Shown here piece by piece: positions 1 to 8,196 of a stretch of DNA of 64,000 nt. This DNA is from Bradyrhizobium sp. SK17 (GTDB lineage: Bacteria > Pseudomonadota > Alphaproteobacteria > Rhizobiales > Xanthobacteraceae). Both the position numbers and the translations under genes were made by a program. Location of the stretch: the NCBI RefSeq assembly GCF_002831585.1, contig NZ_CP025113.1:124001-188000 (forward strand). The letters are read 5' to 3'. Below the pieces are notes generated by a model. It saw nothing but the letters and a program-made list of their open reading frames with translations, ran no database searches and had not been told where the DNA came from. Position 1 is the stretch's first letter. The number at the start of each line of letters is the position of its first letter.

Positions 1-420
1 CTTGATCGACTTGATCGGCGACGCCGGATTGACCACGACGACATTGAACGAGCGCGCCACCAGCGCCACCGGCGCGAAGTCCTTGTGCGGATCGTAGGGC
101 AGCTTGCGGTAGAGGCTCGGGTTGACCGCATTGGCGAAGGTCGCCATCAGCAGCGTGTAGCCATCGGGCGGGCTCGCCGCGACGCTCTGCGTGCCGATGA
201 TGGTGCCGGCGCCCGGCTTGTTCTCGATGATGACGGTGACGCCGAGATCCTTTTGCATCTCCTGTGCCAGCGTACGCGCGACGACGTCGGTGCCGCCGCC
301 TGGCGCGAACGGCACCACGATCCTGACCAGGTGATCGGGATAGGCGGCGCACACGGGCGTATGCAGCAGCACGGATGCTGCGAGCGCGAACAGAAGCGAT
401 GCGAGGAGACGAAGCGGCAT
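1..420 (-). CDS. Tripartite tricarboxylate transporter substrate-binding protein (TctC/Bug family), 3' end cut off by window
   Basis: The reading frame from the ATG at 418-420 stays open to base 1, giving 140 codons of the N-terminal half. A signal peptide (about residues 1-26, hydrophobic core ending CAA) is followed by YPDHLVRIVVPFAPGGGTD, the usual start of Bug/TctC periplasmic binding proteins, and by ENKPGAGTIIG and PDGYTLLMA, both family hallmarks. Such proteins bind carboxylates in the periplasm for a TctAB permease; no tctAB partner lies on the visible side, and orphan Bug proteins are common in this group. The C-terminal half lies outside the window. Confidence 0.9.
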   Translation of the reverse strand, partial: MPLRLLASLLFALAASVLLHTPVCAAYPDHLVRIVVPFAPGGGTDVVARTLAQEMQKDLGVTVIIENKPGAGTIIGTQSVAASPPDGYTLLMATFANAVNPSLYRKLPYDPHKDFAPVALVARSFNVVVVNPASPIKSIK

Positions 421-520
421 GGCAGGCTCCGGCGACAGGCGATGTATTCTTGATACACGCCCATGCCATGCAAGGGATGCCGGGCGGCCATGATGCTGGA
501 GGAAGCGCTGAGCTATTGGT

Positions 521-626
521 CCCGTCATCCTGAGGAGCGCGCAGCGCGTCTCGAAGGATGCACGGCCCGCGCTGTGGCCGATTCATCCTTCGAGACGCCG
601 CTTCGCGGCTCCTCAGGATGACGGGG
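521..626. repeat. Dispersed palindromic repeat, TCATCCTGAGGAGC family (copy 1)
   Basis: The element begins CCCGTCATCCTGAGGAGCGC and ends with its near reverse complement GCTCCTCAGGATGACGGG, with an inner inverted pair TCGAAGGATG/CATCCTTCGA. Related copies are at 31909-32015 (full), 18248-18293 (minimal hairpin) and 21430 (partial). It could fold into a cruciform or RNA hairpin between the convergent-facing neighbours. Confidence 0.85.
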
Positions 627-669
627 AGAAATCGGAGTGCGTCCTTCTCGCAACGACGGCCTAACCGCC

Positions 670-1581
670 TCACGAATACGGATTGATCAGCTTCTGCTGT
701 TCGGTGGCATGGCGCACCAGGAGATCGATGAAGATGCGGACCTTGGCCGAGAGATGATGACGGTGCGGATAGACCGCGTTCATCGTCAGTTCGACCGGCC
801 GGTACTCGGGCAGCAGCCGCACCAATTGTCCCGACTCCAATTCGTCGCGGACCAGGAAGCCCGCCGCGAGGAAGACGCCGACACCGGCAAGCGCCGCGAG
901 CTTCAGCGTTTCGCCGCTGTTGGAGAGCAGATTGCCGGAGACGCGCACCGCGGCCGGCGTGCCCTTGCGGTCGGTGAAGCGCCATTCGTCGCCGTAGGGG
1001 TAATGGGCATGGCGCATGCAGTTGCGCGCGGAGAGATCGGCGAGCTGCCCGGGCTTGCCGTGCTGCTCGATATAGCCGTGCGACGCGCACAGCACATGGC
1101 GCCAGGTCGCGATGGTGCGCACGATCAGGCTGGAGTCGGGCACCGGGGTCATGCGCACCGCGAGATCGTAGTTCTCGTCGATCAGATCGGCATTGCGCTC
1201 GCCGATCATGAGATCGATCTTGACCTCGGGATAGGTCGCCAGGAACTCGGCCACCGCCGGCGACAGGAACTGGACAAGATGGGTGTTGGTGAAGATGCGC
1301 AGCGTGCCGCGCGGCACCGATTGCTGCGCGCCCGCGACCTCATCGGCATGCTCGATATCGGCGAGGATCTGGACACAGCGGTCGTAATAGGCCTGGCCGA
1401 TTTCGGTGACGCTGACCTTGCGCGTGGTGCGGTTGAGCAGCCGGGCGCCGAGCCGGTCCTCCAGCGACTGGACGTGGTTGCTCACCATCGTGGTCGACAT
1501 GTTGAGCTTGCGGCCGGCCGCGGAAAAGCCGCCGGTGTCCACGACCCGGACGAAGGCGGTCAGACTGGTCAGGCGATCCAT
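670..1581 (-). CDS. LysR-family transcriptional regulator, likely regulator of the adjacent efflux genes
   Basis: This is a 303-residue protein of standard LysR length. The winged helix-turn-helix occupies about residues 5-60 (GFSAAGRKLNMSTTMVSNHV, then LLNRTTRKVSVT) and a LysR substrate-binding domain follows from about residue 90. It is of the CrgA/AaeR-like subgroup with MDRLTSLTAFVRVVDTGGFS at the start. The gene is divergent from an EmrA-like gene beginning 142 bp away, the classic LysR arrangement. The shared gap holds GATAAT/ATTATC half-sites that recur before the EmrB-like gene, so I infer that it controls both pump genes and possibly itself. The inducer is unknown. Confidence 0.93.
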   Translation of the reverse strand: MDRLTSLTAFVRVVDTGGFSAAGRKLNMSTTMVSNHVQSLEDRLGARLLNRTTRKVSVTEIGQAYYDRCVQILADIEHADEVAGAQQSVPRGTLRIFTNTHLVQFLSPAVAEFLATYPEVKIDLMIGERNADLIDENYDLAVRMTPVPDSSLIVRTIATWRHVLCASHGYIEQHGKPGQLADLSARNCMRHAHYPYGDEWRFTDRKGTPAAVRVSGNLLSNSGETLKLAALAGVGVFLAAGFLVRDELESGQLVRLLPEYRPVELTMNAVYPHRHHLSAKVRIFIDLLVRHATEQQKLINPYS

Positions 1582-1595
1582 CGTGCAAGGTCCGG

Positions 1596-1642
1596 ATTAT
1601 CAGCGCTGGCTTGATAATGCTTCCAGTTTTATCGGGATTATC
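1596..1642. promoter_or_regulatory. Putative LysR operator, copy 1 (before emrA-like gene)
   Basis: Three half-sites are visible: ATTATC at 1596-1601, GATAAT at 1613-1618 and ATTATC at 1637-1642. The two ATTATC copies are 41 bp apart, and CTTCCAGT lies between them at about 1620-1627. The same two ATTATC elements at the same 41-bp spacing, with CTTCCAGT in the same place, occur at 3242-3288. The site sits between the divergent LysR and EmrA-like genes. Confidence 0.6.
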
Positions 1643-1723
1643 ACAGCGGGAAGGATATTGCATCTAAAGGGCGATACCCGGCGCCCTTACTGGAAGGACG
1701 CGAATGTTCGACCGGAGGATGCC

Positions 1724-2872
1724 ATGTCGGCTACCACCTATGTCCCTGAAGAATCGACAAAAATAGGCCTTCGCCCGTCGCGCGCCACGGTCAAGCGGGC
1801 GGCGATCGGATTGGCTGCGCTGATCGGCATCGGCGTGGCCGCCGACTTTGGCTACGACTACGTCACCACCGGCCGTTACCTCGAGTCGACCGATGACGCT
1901 TATGTGAAAGCGGACTCCACGATCATCGCGCCGAAAGTGTCGGGCTACATCGCCCAGGTGCTGGTCACCGACAACCAGCCGGTGAAGGCCGGCCAGGTGC
2001 TGGCCCAGATCGACGACCGCGACTACCGCACGGCGCTCGGCCAGGCCAAGGCGGATGTCGACGCCGCCAGCGCGTCGGTGCGCAATCTCGATGCCCAGCT
2101 CGAATTGCAGCAGCCGATCATCGACCAGAGCACCGCCGATGTCGACGCCGCCGAGGCCAATCTGAAATTCGCCCAGGAAGAGCAGACCCGCTACGACGGG
2201 CTGATGAAGTCCGGCTCCGGCACCATCCAGCGCGCGCAGCAGACCGACGCGGCGCTGCGCGCCAACACCGCGCAGCTCCAGCACGCGAAGTCGGCACTGT
2301 CGGCGGCGCAGCGCAAGGTCGACGTGTTGACCACGCAGCGCGCCCAGGCGGTCGCGCAGGTCGATCGGGCCCGCGCGGTCGAGCAGCAGGCCGAGTTGAA
2401 CCTGTCCTACACACGGATCACCGCGCCGGTCGACGGCACGGTCGGCGCCCGCACGCTCCGGGTCGGGCAATATGTGCAGGCCGGCACCCAGCTGATGGCA
2501 GTGGTGCCGCTCGACGCGGTCTATGTGGTCGCCAATTTCAAGGAGACCCAGCTGACCCATGTGCGCAACGGCCAGCCGGTCGAACTCACCGTCGACAGCT
2601 TTCGCGGCACGACCTTGAAGGGCCATGTCGACAGCCTGTCGCCCGCGAGCGGCCTCGAATTCGCACTGCTGCCGCCCGACAACGCCACCGGCAACTTCAC
2701 CAAGATCGTGCAGCGCGTGCCGGTGAAGATCGTGCTCGACGATCACAGCCTGACCGGCCTGCTGCGCCCGGGCATGTCGGCGATCCCGACGGTGAACACC
2801 AAAGCCACGGTGCTCGCCGAACGTGACGAGAAGCGGCGGCTTGCGGCGGCGGCGCGGCCGAGCGGCGGCTAG
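1724..2872 (+). CDS. HlyD/EmrA-family membrane-fusion protein of an efflux pump
   Basis: The start ATG at 1724 is chosen because GGAGGA lies at 1714-1719; the frame is open further upstream but has no ribosome site there. The 382-residue protein has a cytoplasmic N-terminus, one membrane helix (about residues 24-45), a biotinyl-lipoyl-like segment (STDDAYVKADSTIIAPKVSG), a long alpha-helical hairpin rich in Ala/Gln/Asp (about 105-225) and the closing half-motif LSYTRITAPVDGTVG. This is the EmrA layout: it links an inner-membrane DHA2 transporter to the outer membrane. The partner transporter begins 466 bp downstream, after a repeat-filled gap. No outer-membrane TolC gene is adjacent. Confidence 0.92.
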   Translation: MSATTYVPEESTKIGLRPSRATVKRAAIGLAALIGIGVAADFGYDYVTTGRYLESTDDAYVKADSTIIAPKVSGYIAQVLVTDNQPVKAGQVLAQIDDRDYRTALGQAKADVDAASASVRNLDAQLELQQPIIDQSTADVDAAEANLKFAQEEQTRYDGLMKSGSGTIQRAQQTDAALRANTAQLQHAKSALSAAQRKVDVLTTQRAQAVAQVDRARAVEQQAELNLSYTRITAPVDGTVGARTLRVGQYVQAGTQLMAVVPLDAVYVVANFKETQLTHVRNGQPVELTVDSFRGTTLKGHVDSLSPASGLEFALLPPDNATGNFTKIVQRVPVKIVLDDHSLTGLLRPGMSAIPTVNTKATVLAERDEKRRLAAAARPSGG

Positions 2873-2969
2873 GACTGAGCGGCACCTCGACGAACTGACG
2901 CGATCGATCACCGTATCGGTGGTCGGTAGCGTTATGCGTCTTCCTTCGTCCCGCGCCCACAGGCGGTAG

Positions 2970-3010
2970 GGCTCCCTCCCCCCTTGTGGGGGAGGGTTGG
3001 GGAGAGGGGC
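2970..3010. repeat. GGGCTCCCTCCCCC dispersed repeat, left arm
   Basis: The unit reads GGCTCCCTCCCCCCTTGTGG then GGGAGGGTTGGGGAGAGGGG. It is the reverse complement of the right arm at 3111-3184 and matches the arm at 60821-60862. Confidence 0.8.
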
Positions 3011-3110
3011 GCGCTTGCGCTGAGGGTTCAACCTATTGTGCGAACGCAACTGCTGAGAGGTTCGACGTACAGCAGCATTGAAGCGGGTCGCTCTGAATCT
3101 CCGACGTCAG

Positions 3111-3184
3111 CGCCCGGGGCCACCCCTCTCCCCACCCTCCCCCGCAAGGGGGAGGGAGCCTGACCAGCGTGCTCACCTCACTGG
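3111..3184. repeat. GGGCTCCCTCCCCC dispersed repeat, right arm with conserved tail
   Basis: It starts CGCCCGGGGCCACCCCTCTC and ends GCGTGCTCACCTCACTGG. It is nearly identical over about 74 bp to 60938-61011, including the non-palindromic tail, so the mobile or duplicated unit is larger than the hairpin itself. Confidence 0.8.
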
Positions 3185-3241
3185 TCGACACACCTCTGCA
3201 AACCGAACGGCGAACCATCGCGCGTCGCAAGCTCGATCGCG

Positions 3242-3288
3242 ATTATCAATCAGAACGGAACAATCCTTCCAGTCTTTCCCGGATTATC
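3242..3288. promoter_or_regulatory. Putative LysR operator, copy 2 (before emrB-like gene)
   Basis: ATTATC at 3242-3247 and at 3283-3288 are 41 bp apart, the same as in copy 1, with CTTCCAGT between them at about 3266-3273. The last half-site ends about 50 bp before the MFS start codon. Confidence 0.6.
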
Positions 3289-3338
3289 GAAGCCGGCCGC
3301 CTAATGCATGTTGGTGATGCAAGCGAGAGAACACGCCG

Positions 3339-4976
3339 ATGACCGCGCTCCAGCCCACAGCCAACGCCGCAGCCCTCACCGCCCCCGCAACACCAGCGGC
3401 GCCCGCGGTCTCCGCCAAGACCTGGATCGCGGTGATCGGCGCCAATCTCGGCGCGTTCATGGCGGTGCTCAACATCCAGATCGTCAACGCCTCGCTCGCC
3501 GACGTGCAGGGCGCGATCGGCGCGGGGATCGACGACGGCGGCTGGATCTCGACCTCCTATCTGATCGCCGAGATCGTGGTGATCCCGCTCTCCGGCTGGC
3601 TCGCGCAGGTGTTCTCGGTGCGCACCTATCTGCTCACCAACGCATTCCTGTTCCTGGTGTTCTCCGGAGCCTGCGCGCTGGCGCATGATCTGCCGCAGAT
3701 GATCGCGCTGCGCGCGGTGCAGGGCTTCACCGGCGGCGTGCTGATCCCGATGGCGTTCACGCTGATCATCACGCTGTTGCCGAAGGCCAAGCAGCCGGTC
3801 GGGCTCGCGCTGTTCGCGCTGTCGGCGACCTTCGCGCCGGCGATCGGCCCGACCATCGGCGGCTATCTCACCGAGAACTGGGGCTGGCAGTACATCTTCT
3901 ATGTCAATTTGGTGCCGGGCGCGATCATGATCGGCATGCTGTACGTCTCGCTCGATCCGAGCCCGATGAAGCTGTCGCTGATCCGCCAGGGCGACTGGCT
4001 CGGCATCATCACCATGGCGATCGGCCTTGCCGCGCTTCAGACCGTGCTGGAAGAGGGCAACAAGGACGACTGGTTCGGCTCGCCCTTCATCGTCCGCCTG
4101 TCGGTGATCGCGGCCGTGGCGCTGGTCGCCTTCCTGATCGTCGAATTCACCGTGGAGAAGCCGCTGCTCAATCTGCGCCTGCTCGCCCGCCGCAATTTCG
4201 GCTTCGGCATGCTGGCGAACTTCCTGCTCGGCATCGCGCTGTACGGTTCGGTGTTCATCCTGCCGCAGTATCTGTCGCGCATCCAGGGCTACAACGCCGA
4301 GCAGATCGGCATGGTGCTGGCGTGGACCGGGCTGCCGCAGCTGGTGCTGATCCCGCTGGTGCCGCGGCTGATGCAGCGCTTCGACCCCCGCATCATCATC
4401 AGCGTCGGCTTCGCGCTGTTCGCCGGCTCCAACTTCATGAACATCTTCATGACCAACGACTATGCCACCGACCAGCTATTCTGGCCCAACATCGTCCGCG
4501 CCATCGGCCAGGCCCTGGTGATGGCGCCGCTTTCGGCGGTGGCGACCGCGGGCATTGAGCTCGAGAACGCGGGCTCCGCCTCGGCCTTGTTCAACATGAT
4601 GCGCAATCTCGGCGGCGCGGTCGGCATCGCGGTGTTGCAGACGGTGCTGACCAAGCGCGAACAATATCATTCCAACGTGCTGATGCAGTCGGTCTCACTG
4701 CTCGAGCAAGCGACACGGACCCGGATCGAGCAGTTGACGCAATATTTCATGAACCACGGCGTCGCCGACCAGGCCGCGGCCACCCACCGCGCGATCGCGG
4801 CGATCGGCAATGTCGTGCAGAAGCAGGCCTACATCCTTGCCTTCAGCGACACCTTCTATCTGCTCGGCGTGGCGCTGATCGTGGCGCTGGCCGCGACACT
4901 GTTGTTGAAGAAGCCGGGCCAGCTCGCCGGCGGGGGCGCACTAACAAGCAAGCACAACCAAGGAGAACGACCATGA
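3339..4976 (+). CDS. DHA2-family MFS multidrug efflux transporter (EmrB/QacA-like)
   Basis: This 545-residue protein has the 14-helix layout of DHA2 drug:proton antiporters. The first helix (TWIAVIGANLGAFMAVLNIQIVNASL) carries the family's motif D1 region, followed by DDGGWISTSYLIAEIVVIPL and, in helix 5, the antiporter motif C region (LFALSATFAPAIGPTIGGYL). It pumps hydrophobic compounds across the inner membrane and should work with the EmrA-like protein upstream. Its stop codon overlaps the start of the next gene by ATGA, so the carboxymuconolactone-decarboxylase-family gene is translationally coupled. A LysR-type operator copy lies just upstream. Substrates cannot be told from sequence. 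Confidence 0.93.
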   Translation: MTALQPTANAAALTAPATPAAPAVSAKTWIAVIGANLGAFMAVLNIQIVNASLADVQGAIGAGIDDGGWISTSYLIAEIVVIPLSGWLAQVFSVRTYLLTNAFLFLVFSGACALAHDLPQMIALRAVQGFTGGVLIPMAFTLIITLLPKAKQPVGLALFALSATFAPAIGPTIGGYLTENWGWQYIFYVNLVPGAIMIGMLYVSLDPSPMKLSLIRQGDWLGIITMAIGLAALQTVLEEGNKDDWFGSPFIVRLSVIAAVALVAFLIVEFTVEKPLLNLRLLARRNFGFGMLANFLLGIALYGSVFILPQYLSRIQGYNAEQIGMVLAWTGLPQLVLIPLVPRLMQRFDPRIIISVGFALFAGSNFMNIFMTNDYATDQLFWPNIVRAIGQALVMAPLSAVATAGIELENAGSASALFNMMRNLGGAVGIAVLQTVLTKREQYHSNVLMQSVSLLEQATRTRIEQLTQYFMNHGVADQAAATHRAIAAIGNVVQKQAYILAFSDTFYLLGVALIVALAATLLLKKPGQLAGGGALTSKHNQGERP

Positions 4977-5431
4977 AAGCCCGTATGAATTTCTACCAGG
5001 CCGCCCCCGACACCATCAAGGCGCTCGTCGCCGTGGAAAACGAGATCACCGCGAGCGGCCTCGAGCAATCGCTGATCGAGCTGGTCAAGACCCGCGCCTC
5101 CCAGATCAACGGCTGCGCCTATTGCATCAACATGCACACCGAAGACGCCCGCAAGCATGGCGAGACCGAACAGCGGCTCCATCTGCTCAACGCCTGGCGC
5201 GAGTCGCCGCTCTACAGCGAGCGTGAGCGCGCGGCGCTGGCCTGGACCGAAGCCTTGACGCTGGTGTCAGAAACGCATGCGCCCGACGCCGACTATGAGG
5301 CGGTGCATGCCGAGTTCACCGACGGCGAACTGGTCAACCTGACCGTGCTGATCGGCGCCATCAACGCCTGGAACCGGATCGCGATCGGCTTCCGCGCGGT
5401 GCATCCGGTGAAAGTGAAGGTGACGGCGTGA
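4973..5431 (+). CDS. Carboxymuconolactone decarboxylase-family (AhpD-like) protein with CxxC motif
   Basis: This 152-residue protein contains the AhpD-type redox motif NGCAYCINMH (Cys48, Cys51, His55), which in characterised members supports thiol peroxidase or disulfide activity. An AAGGAGAACG ribosome site precedes the ATG, and the start overlaps the stop of the efflux transporter (ATGA), so the two are made together. Pairing with an efflux pump suggests a role in detoxifying the same electrophilic or oxidising compound, but that is inference. Length and motif fit the YcnD/AhpD core family well. Confidence 0.9.
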   Translation: MKARMNFYQAAPDTIKALVAVENEITASGLEQSLIELVKTRASQINGCAYCINMHTEDARKHGETEQRLHLLNAWRESPLYSERERAALAWTEALTLVSETHAPDADYEAVHAEFTDGELVNLTVLIGAINAWNRIAIGFRAVHPVKVKVTA

Positions 5432-5442
5432 GACCCCTCCTT

Positions 5443-5543
5443 CGTCATTCCGGGGCGCGCCAATTGGCGCGAGCCCGGAATCCATACTCACGATCGTGGT
5501 TATAGGTTCCGGGCTCATCGCTTCGCGATGTCCCGGAATGACG
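5443..5543. repeat. Dispersed palindromic repeat, CGTCATTCCGGGG family (copy 1)
   Basis: The ends CGTCATTCCGGGGCGCG and TCCCGGAATGACG are inverted, with inner GAGCCCGGAAT and ATTCCGGGCTC-like arms. Other copies are at 6514-6554 and 28889-28993. Here it lies between convergent genes and may act as a bidirectional hairpin. Confidence 0.85.
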
Positions 5544-5568
5544 AGAGGAGAGTTCTGCGCAGTCCACC

Positions 5569-6435
5569 CTAAACCGCCGTCGCCTTGGCGAACTCGACAT
5601 AGATCTCGCGCAGACGATCGGTGATCGGGCCGACCTTGCCATTGCCGACCTGCTTGCCGTCGATCGCGACCACGCCCTGCACGAACACCGAGGCGCTGGT
5701 GATGAAGGCTTCCTTGGCGGCGAGCGCTTCCTCGACCGTGAAGGCGCGCTCCTCGATGCGAAGCTGGCGCTCCTCGGCGAGCTTGACCACCGCCTTGCGG
5801 GTGCAGCCGGGCAGGATCTCGTTGCCGTTCTGCCGCGTCACGATGACGTCGTCCTGGGTGACGATGAAGGACGAGGACGACCCTCCTTCGGTCACCTTGC
5901 CGTCCTCGATCATCCAGGCCTCGCCGGCGCCGGCCGCCGCCGCGGCCTGCTTGGCCAAGACCTGCGCGAGCAGCGCCACGCTCTTGATGTCGCGCCGCTC
6001 CCAGCGGATATCGGGCACAGTGATGACGTTGATGCCGGTCTTGGCCGAGGGCGCGTTGATGATGTCCTTTTCCGAGGTGAACATCACGAGCGTCGGCTTG
6101 ACGTTGGCCTCCGCCTTTGGAAAGGCGAAATCCCGGCCCTTGTCGGCGCCGCGGGTGACTTCGAGATAGACCATGCCATTGACGAGGTCGTTGCGCTTCA
6201 CCAGTTCCTTCTGGATTTCCTCGATCCGCTCCAGCGTCTCCGGCAGCGCCAGCTGGATCTCGCCGACCGACCGCTTCAGCCGCGCCAGGTGCGAGGCATT
6301 GTCGATCAGCTTGCCCTCGAGCACCGCGGCCACCTCGTAGATGCCGTCGGCAAACAGGAAACCGCGGTCGAACACCGAGACCTTGGCCTCGGAATGCGGC
6401 ACGTACGAGCCGTTGACGTAAGCGATCTTTTCCAC
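5569..6435 (-). CDS. dat: D-amino-acid aminotransferase (class IV PLP enzyme)
   Basis: The 288-residue protein is a fold-type IV PLP aminotransferase. It begins YVNGSYVPHSEAKVSVFDRG, and the catalytic lysine is Lys151 in RWERRDIKSVALL, closely matching the DIKSLNLL site of Bacillus D-alanine aminotransferase. The motif EAWMIEDGKVTEGGSSSSF supplies the PLP-nitrogen Glu and substrate loop. The start codon is GTG at 6433-6435 with AGGAG upstream. It lies downstream of an amino-acid ABC transporter on the same strand, separated by 137 bp holding a palindromic repeat, which suggests that imported amino acids, perhaps D-forms, are its substrates. A branched-chain or 4-amino-4-deoxychorismate role is less likely from the lysine context. 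Confidence 0.85.
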   Translation of the reverse strand: MEKIAYVNGSYVPHSEAKVSVFDRGFLFADGIYEVAAVLEGKLIDNASHLARLKRSVGEIQLALPETLERIEEIQKELVKRNDLVNGMVYLEVTRGADKGRDFAFPKAEANVKPTLVMFTSEKDIINAPSAKTGINVITVPDIRWERRDIKSVALLAQVLAKQAAAAAGAGEAWMIEDGKVTEGGSSSSFIVTQDDVIVTRQNGNEILPGCTRKAVVKLAEERQLRIEERAFTVEEALAAKEAFITSASVFVQGVVAIDGKQVGNGKVGPITDRLREIYVEFAKATAV

Positions 6436-6513
6436 GCGAGTTCTCCTGCGGACGAAGGGGGAGTTTCAGGCCTTCGTATACGCAAAATGTTGACGGGGAT
6501 AAACCCTTCCCGC

Positions 6514-6554
6514 CGTCATTCCGGGGCTCGCGCTACGCGCGCCCCGGAATGACG
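6514..6554. repeat. CGTCATTCCGGGG repeat (copy 2, short hairpin form)
   Basis: CGTCATTCCGGGGC and GCCCCGGAATGACG flank a short loop of CTCGCGCTACGCGC. It sits between the ABC ATPase gene and the aminotransferase gene and could attenuate or stabilise the transcript there. Confidence 0.8.
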
Positions 6555-6572
6555 TGTGGGGAGGTCAACACC

Positions 6573-7304
6573 TCAATGCTGCAAGATCTTCGACAGAAAC
6601 TTCTGCGCGCGGTCGCTGCGGGGCGTACCGAAGAAGTCGGCCTTCTTGGCATCCTCGACGATCTCGCCGCGGTCCATGAAGATGACACGGTCGGCGACCT
6701 TGTTGGCGAATCCCATTTCGTGGGTCACCACCATCATGGTCATGCCCTCGCGGGCGAGGTCGACCATGACGTCGAGCACCTCGCTGATCATCTCGGGGTC
6801 GAGCGCGGAGGTCGGCTCGTCGAACAGCATCGCGATCGGATCCATCGCCAGCGCCCGGGCGATGGCGACGCGCTGCTGCTGGCCGCCGGACAGTTCGGCG
6901 GGAAATTTCTTTGCGTGATCCTTCAGCCCGACGCGCTCCAGCAGCTTCATGCCCTTGGCCATGGCGTCGTCATGCTTGCGGCCGAGCACCTTCTCCTGCG
7001 CGAGGCAGAGGTTGTCGATGATCCGTAGATGCGGGAACAGCTCGAAATGCTGAAACACCATGCCGACGCGGGAGCGCAGCTTCGGCAGGTTCGTCTTGGG
7101 ATCGTTGACCTTGACGCCGTCGAGGATGATCTCGCCGTCCTGGATCGGCTCCAGCGCGTTGACGCATTTGATCAATGTCGACTTGCCCGACCCGGACGGG
7201 CCGCAGACCACGACCACCTCGCCCTTGGCAACGCTGGTGGTGCAGTCCTTCAGCACCTGGAAGCTCGGCCCGTACCATTTGTTGACGTGCTTGATCTCGA
7301 TCAT
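6573..7304 (-). CDS. gltL: Polar amino-acid ABC transporter ATP-binding protein
   Basis: The 243-residue ATPase has Walker [11 protein letters not shown]-loop FQHFELFPH, signature [15 protein letters not shown], Walker [13 protein letters not shown] and the H-loop VTHEMGF. Length and wording match GltL/GlnQ/AapP subunits of polar amino-acid importers. It is the last transporter gene of a minus-strand set in the order binding protein, permease, permease, ATPase, like E. coli gltIJKL. The gap to the permease upstream (7305-7497) contains a palindromic repeat. The substrate is predicted as glutamate/aspartate from the subunit order and similarity, not proven. Confidence 0.92.
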   Translation of the reverse strand: MIEIKHVNKWYGPSFQVLKDCTTSVAKGEVVVVCGPSGSGKSTLIKCVNALEPIQDGEIILDGVKVNDPKTNLPKLRSRVGMVFQHFELFPHLRIIDNLCLAQEKVLGRKHDDAMAKGMKLLERVGLKDHAKKFPAELSGGQQQRVAIARALAMDPIAMLFDEPTSALDPEMISEVLDVMVDLAREGMTMMVVTHEMGFANKVADRVIFMDRGEIVEDAKKADFFGTPRSDRAQKFLSKILQH

Positions 7305-7337
7305 GATGGCTCAGCGGTTGAAGCAAATGCGGGACAT

Positions 7338-7458
7338 CACCTCTCCCATGGGGAGAGGTCGGATCGCGCAAGCGATCCGGGTGAGGGGCTTGGCTCCATC
7401 GATGGACCAGAGCTCCTCACCCGGCGCTATGCGCCGACCTCTCCCATGGGGAGAGGTG
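7338..7458. repeat. CACCTCTCCCATGGGGAGAGG dispersed repeat
   Basis: Two copies of a short perfect hairpin (CCTCTCCCATGGGGAGAGG) flank inner inverted arms with GGTGAGGGGC and GCTCCTCACC. The element fills the gap between the GltK-like and GltL-like genes; a lone related arm is at about 27918-27942. Confidence 0.8.
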
Positions 7459-7497
7459 AAGGAGCTCGTGGCTCGAATTGATAGCCGCATGTCAATG

Positions 7498-8196
7498 CTA
7501 CCTGACAATGGCGATGCGCGATTGCAGGCGGCGGACGCCAAACGACGCGATACAGGAAATGACGAAGTAGACCAGCGCGGCGAACAGGTACATTTCGACC
7601 AGGCGGCCGTCGCGCTGCGCGACCTTGCTGGCGGCGCCGAGGAAATCCGGGATCGACAGCACGTAGACCAGCGAGGTGTCCTGGAACAGCACGATGGTCT
7701 GCGTCAGCAGCACCGGCAGCATGTTGCGGAACGCCTGCGGCAGCACGATGTAGCGCATCGACTGCGCATAGGTCAGGCCGAGCGCGCTGGCGGCGGCCGG
7801 CTGGCCGCGCGAGATCGACTGGATGCCGGCGCGCATGATCTCGGAGAAGTACGCCGCCTCGAATGCGATGAAGGTGATCAGCGAGGAGGCGAAGGCGCCG
7901 ACCGCGATCGGCCGCGACGCGCCGGTCAGCCACTGCCCGATATAGGGCACCAGGAAGTAGAACCAGAAGATCACCAGCACCAACGGCAGCGAGCGGATGA
8001 AGTCGACATAGAAGCCCGCGATGCGGCCGAGCACCTTGTAGCTCGACAACCGCATCAGGGCGATCATTGTGCCGAACACCAGGCCGCCGAGCGTTGCGAG
8101 CGCGGTCAGCGTCAGCGTGAACCGCATGCCCTCGAAGAACAGGTAGGGCAGCGCGCGGCGGATGACGTCGAAATCGAAATTCGCGAGCATGGTCAT
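7498..8196 (-). CDS. gltK: Polar amino-acid ABC transporter permease (GltK-like)
   Basis: The 232-residue integral membrane protein has about five helices and the HisMQ-type cytoplasmic loop EAAYFSEIMRAGIQSISRGQPAAASALGL, the EAA motif that docks the ATPase. The start ATG at 8194-8196 overlaps the stop of the preceding permease (ATGA), which fixes the start. With GltJ-like, GltI-like and GltL-like neighbours it forms an inner-membrane importer of polar amino acids. A longer open frame continues upstream inside gltJ in another frame and is not coding. Confidence 0.91.
   Translation of the reverse strand: MTMLANFDFDVIRRALPYLFFEGMRFTLTLTALATLGGLVFGTMIALMRLSSYKVLGRIAGFYVDFIRSLPLVLVIFWFYFLVPYIGQWLTGASRPIAVGAFASSLITFIAFEAAYFSEIMRAGIQSISRGQPAAASALGLTYAQSMRYIVLPQAFRNMLPVLLTQTIVLFQDTSLVYVLSIPDFLGAASKVAQRDGRLVEMYLFAALVYFVISCIASFGVRRLQSRIAIVR

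Larger units (their letters stand above)
2873..3338. other. 466-bp gap between emrA-like and emrB-like genes
   Basis: The gap carries two inverted copies of a CTCCCTCCCCC-type repeat (2970-3010 and 3111-3184) and the second copy of the LysR-type operator (3242-3288). I see no convincing small gene. The gap means the MFS gene probably has its own promoter rather than relying on read-through from the EmrA-like gene. Confidence 0.7.

Noticed and set aside
1406..1723. Upstream extension of the EmrA-like protein
   Set aside because: The frame is open by chance through the LysR gene. GGAGGA directly before the ATG at 1724 fixes the start, and the family starts there.
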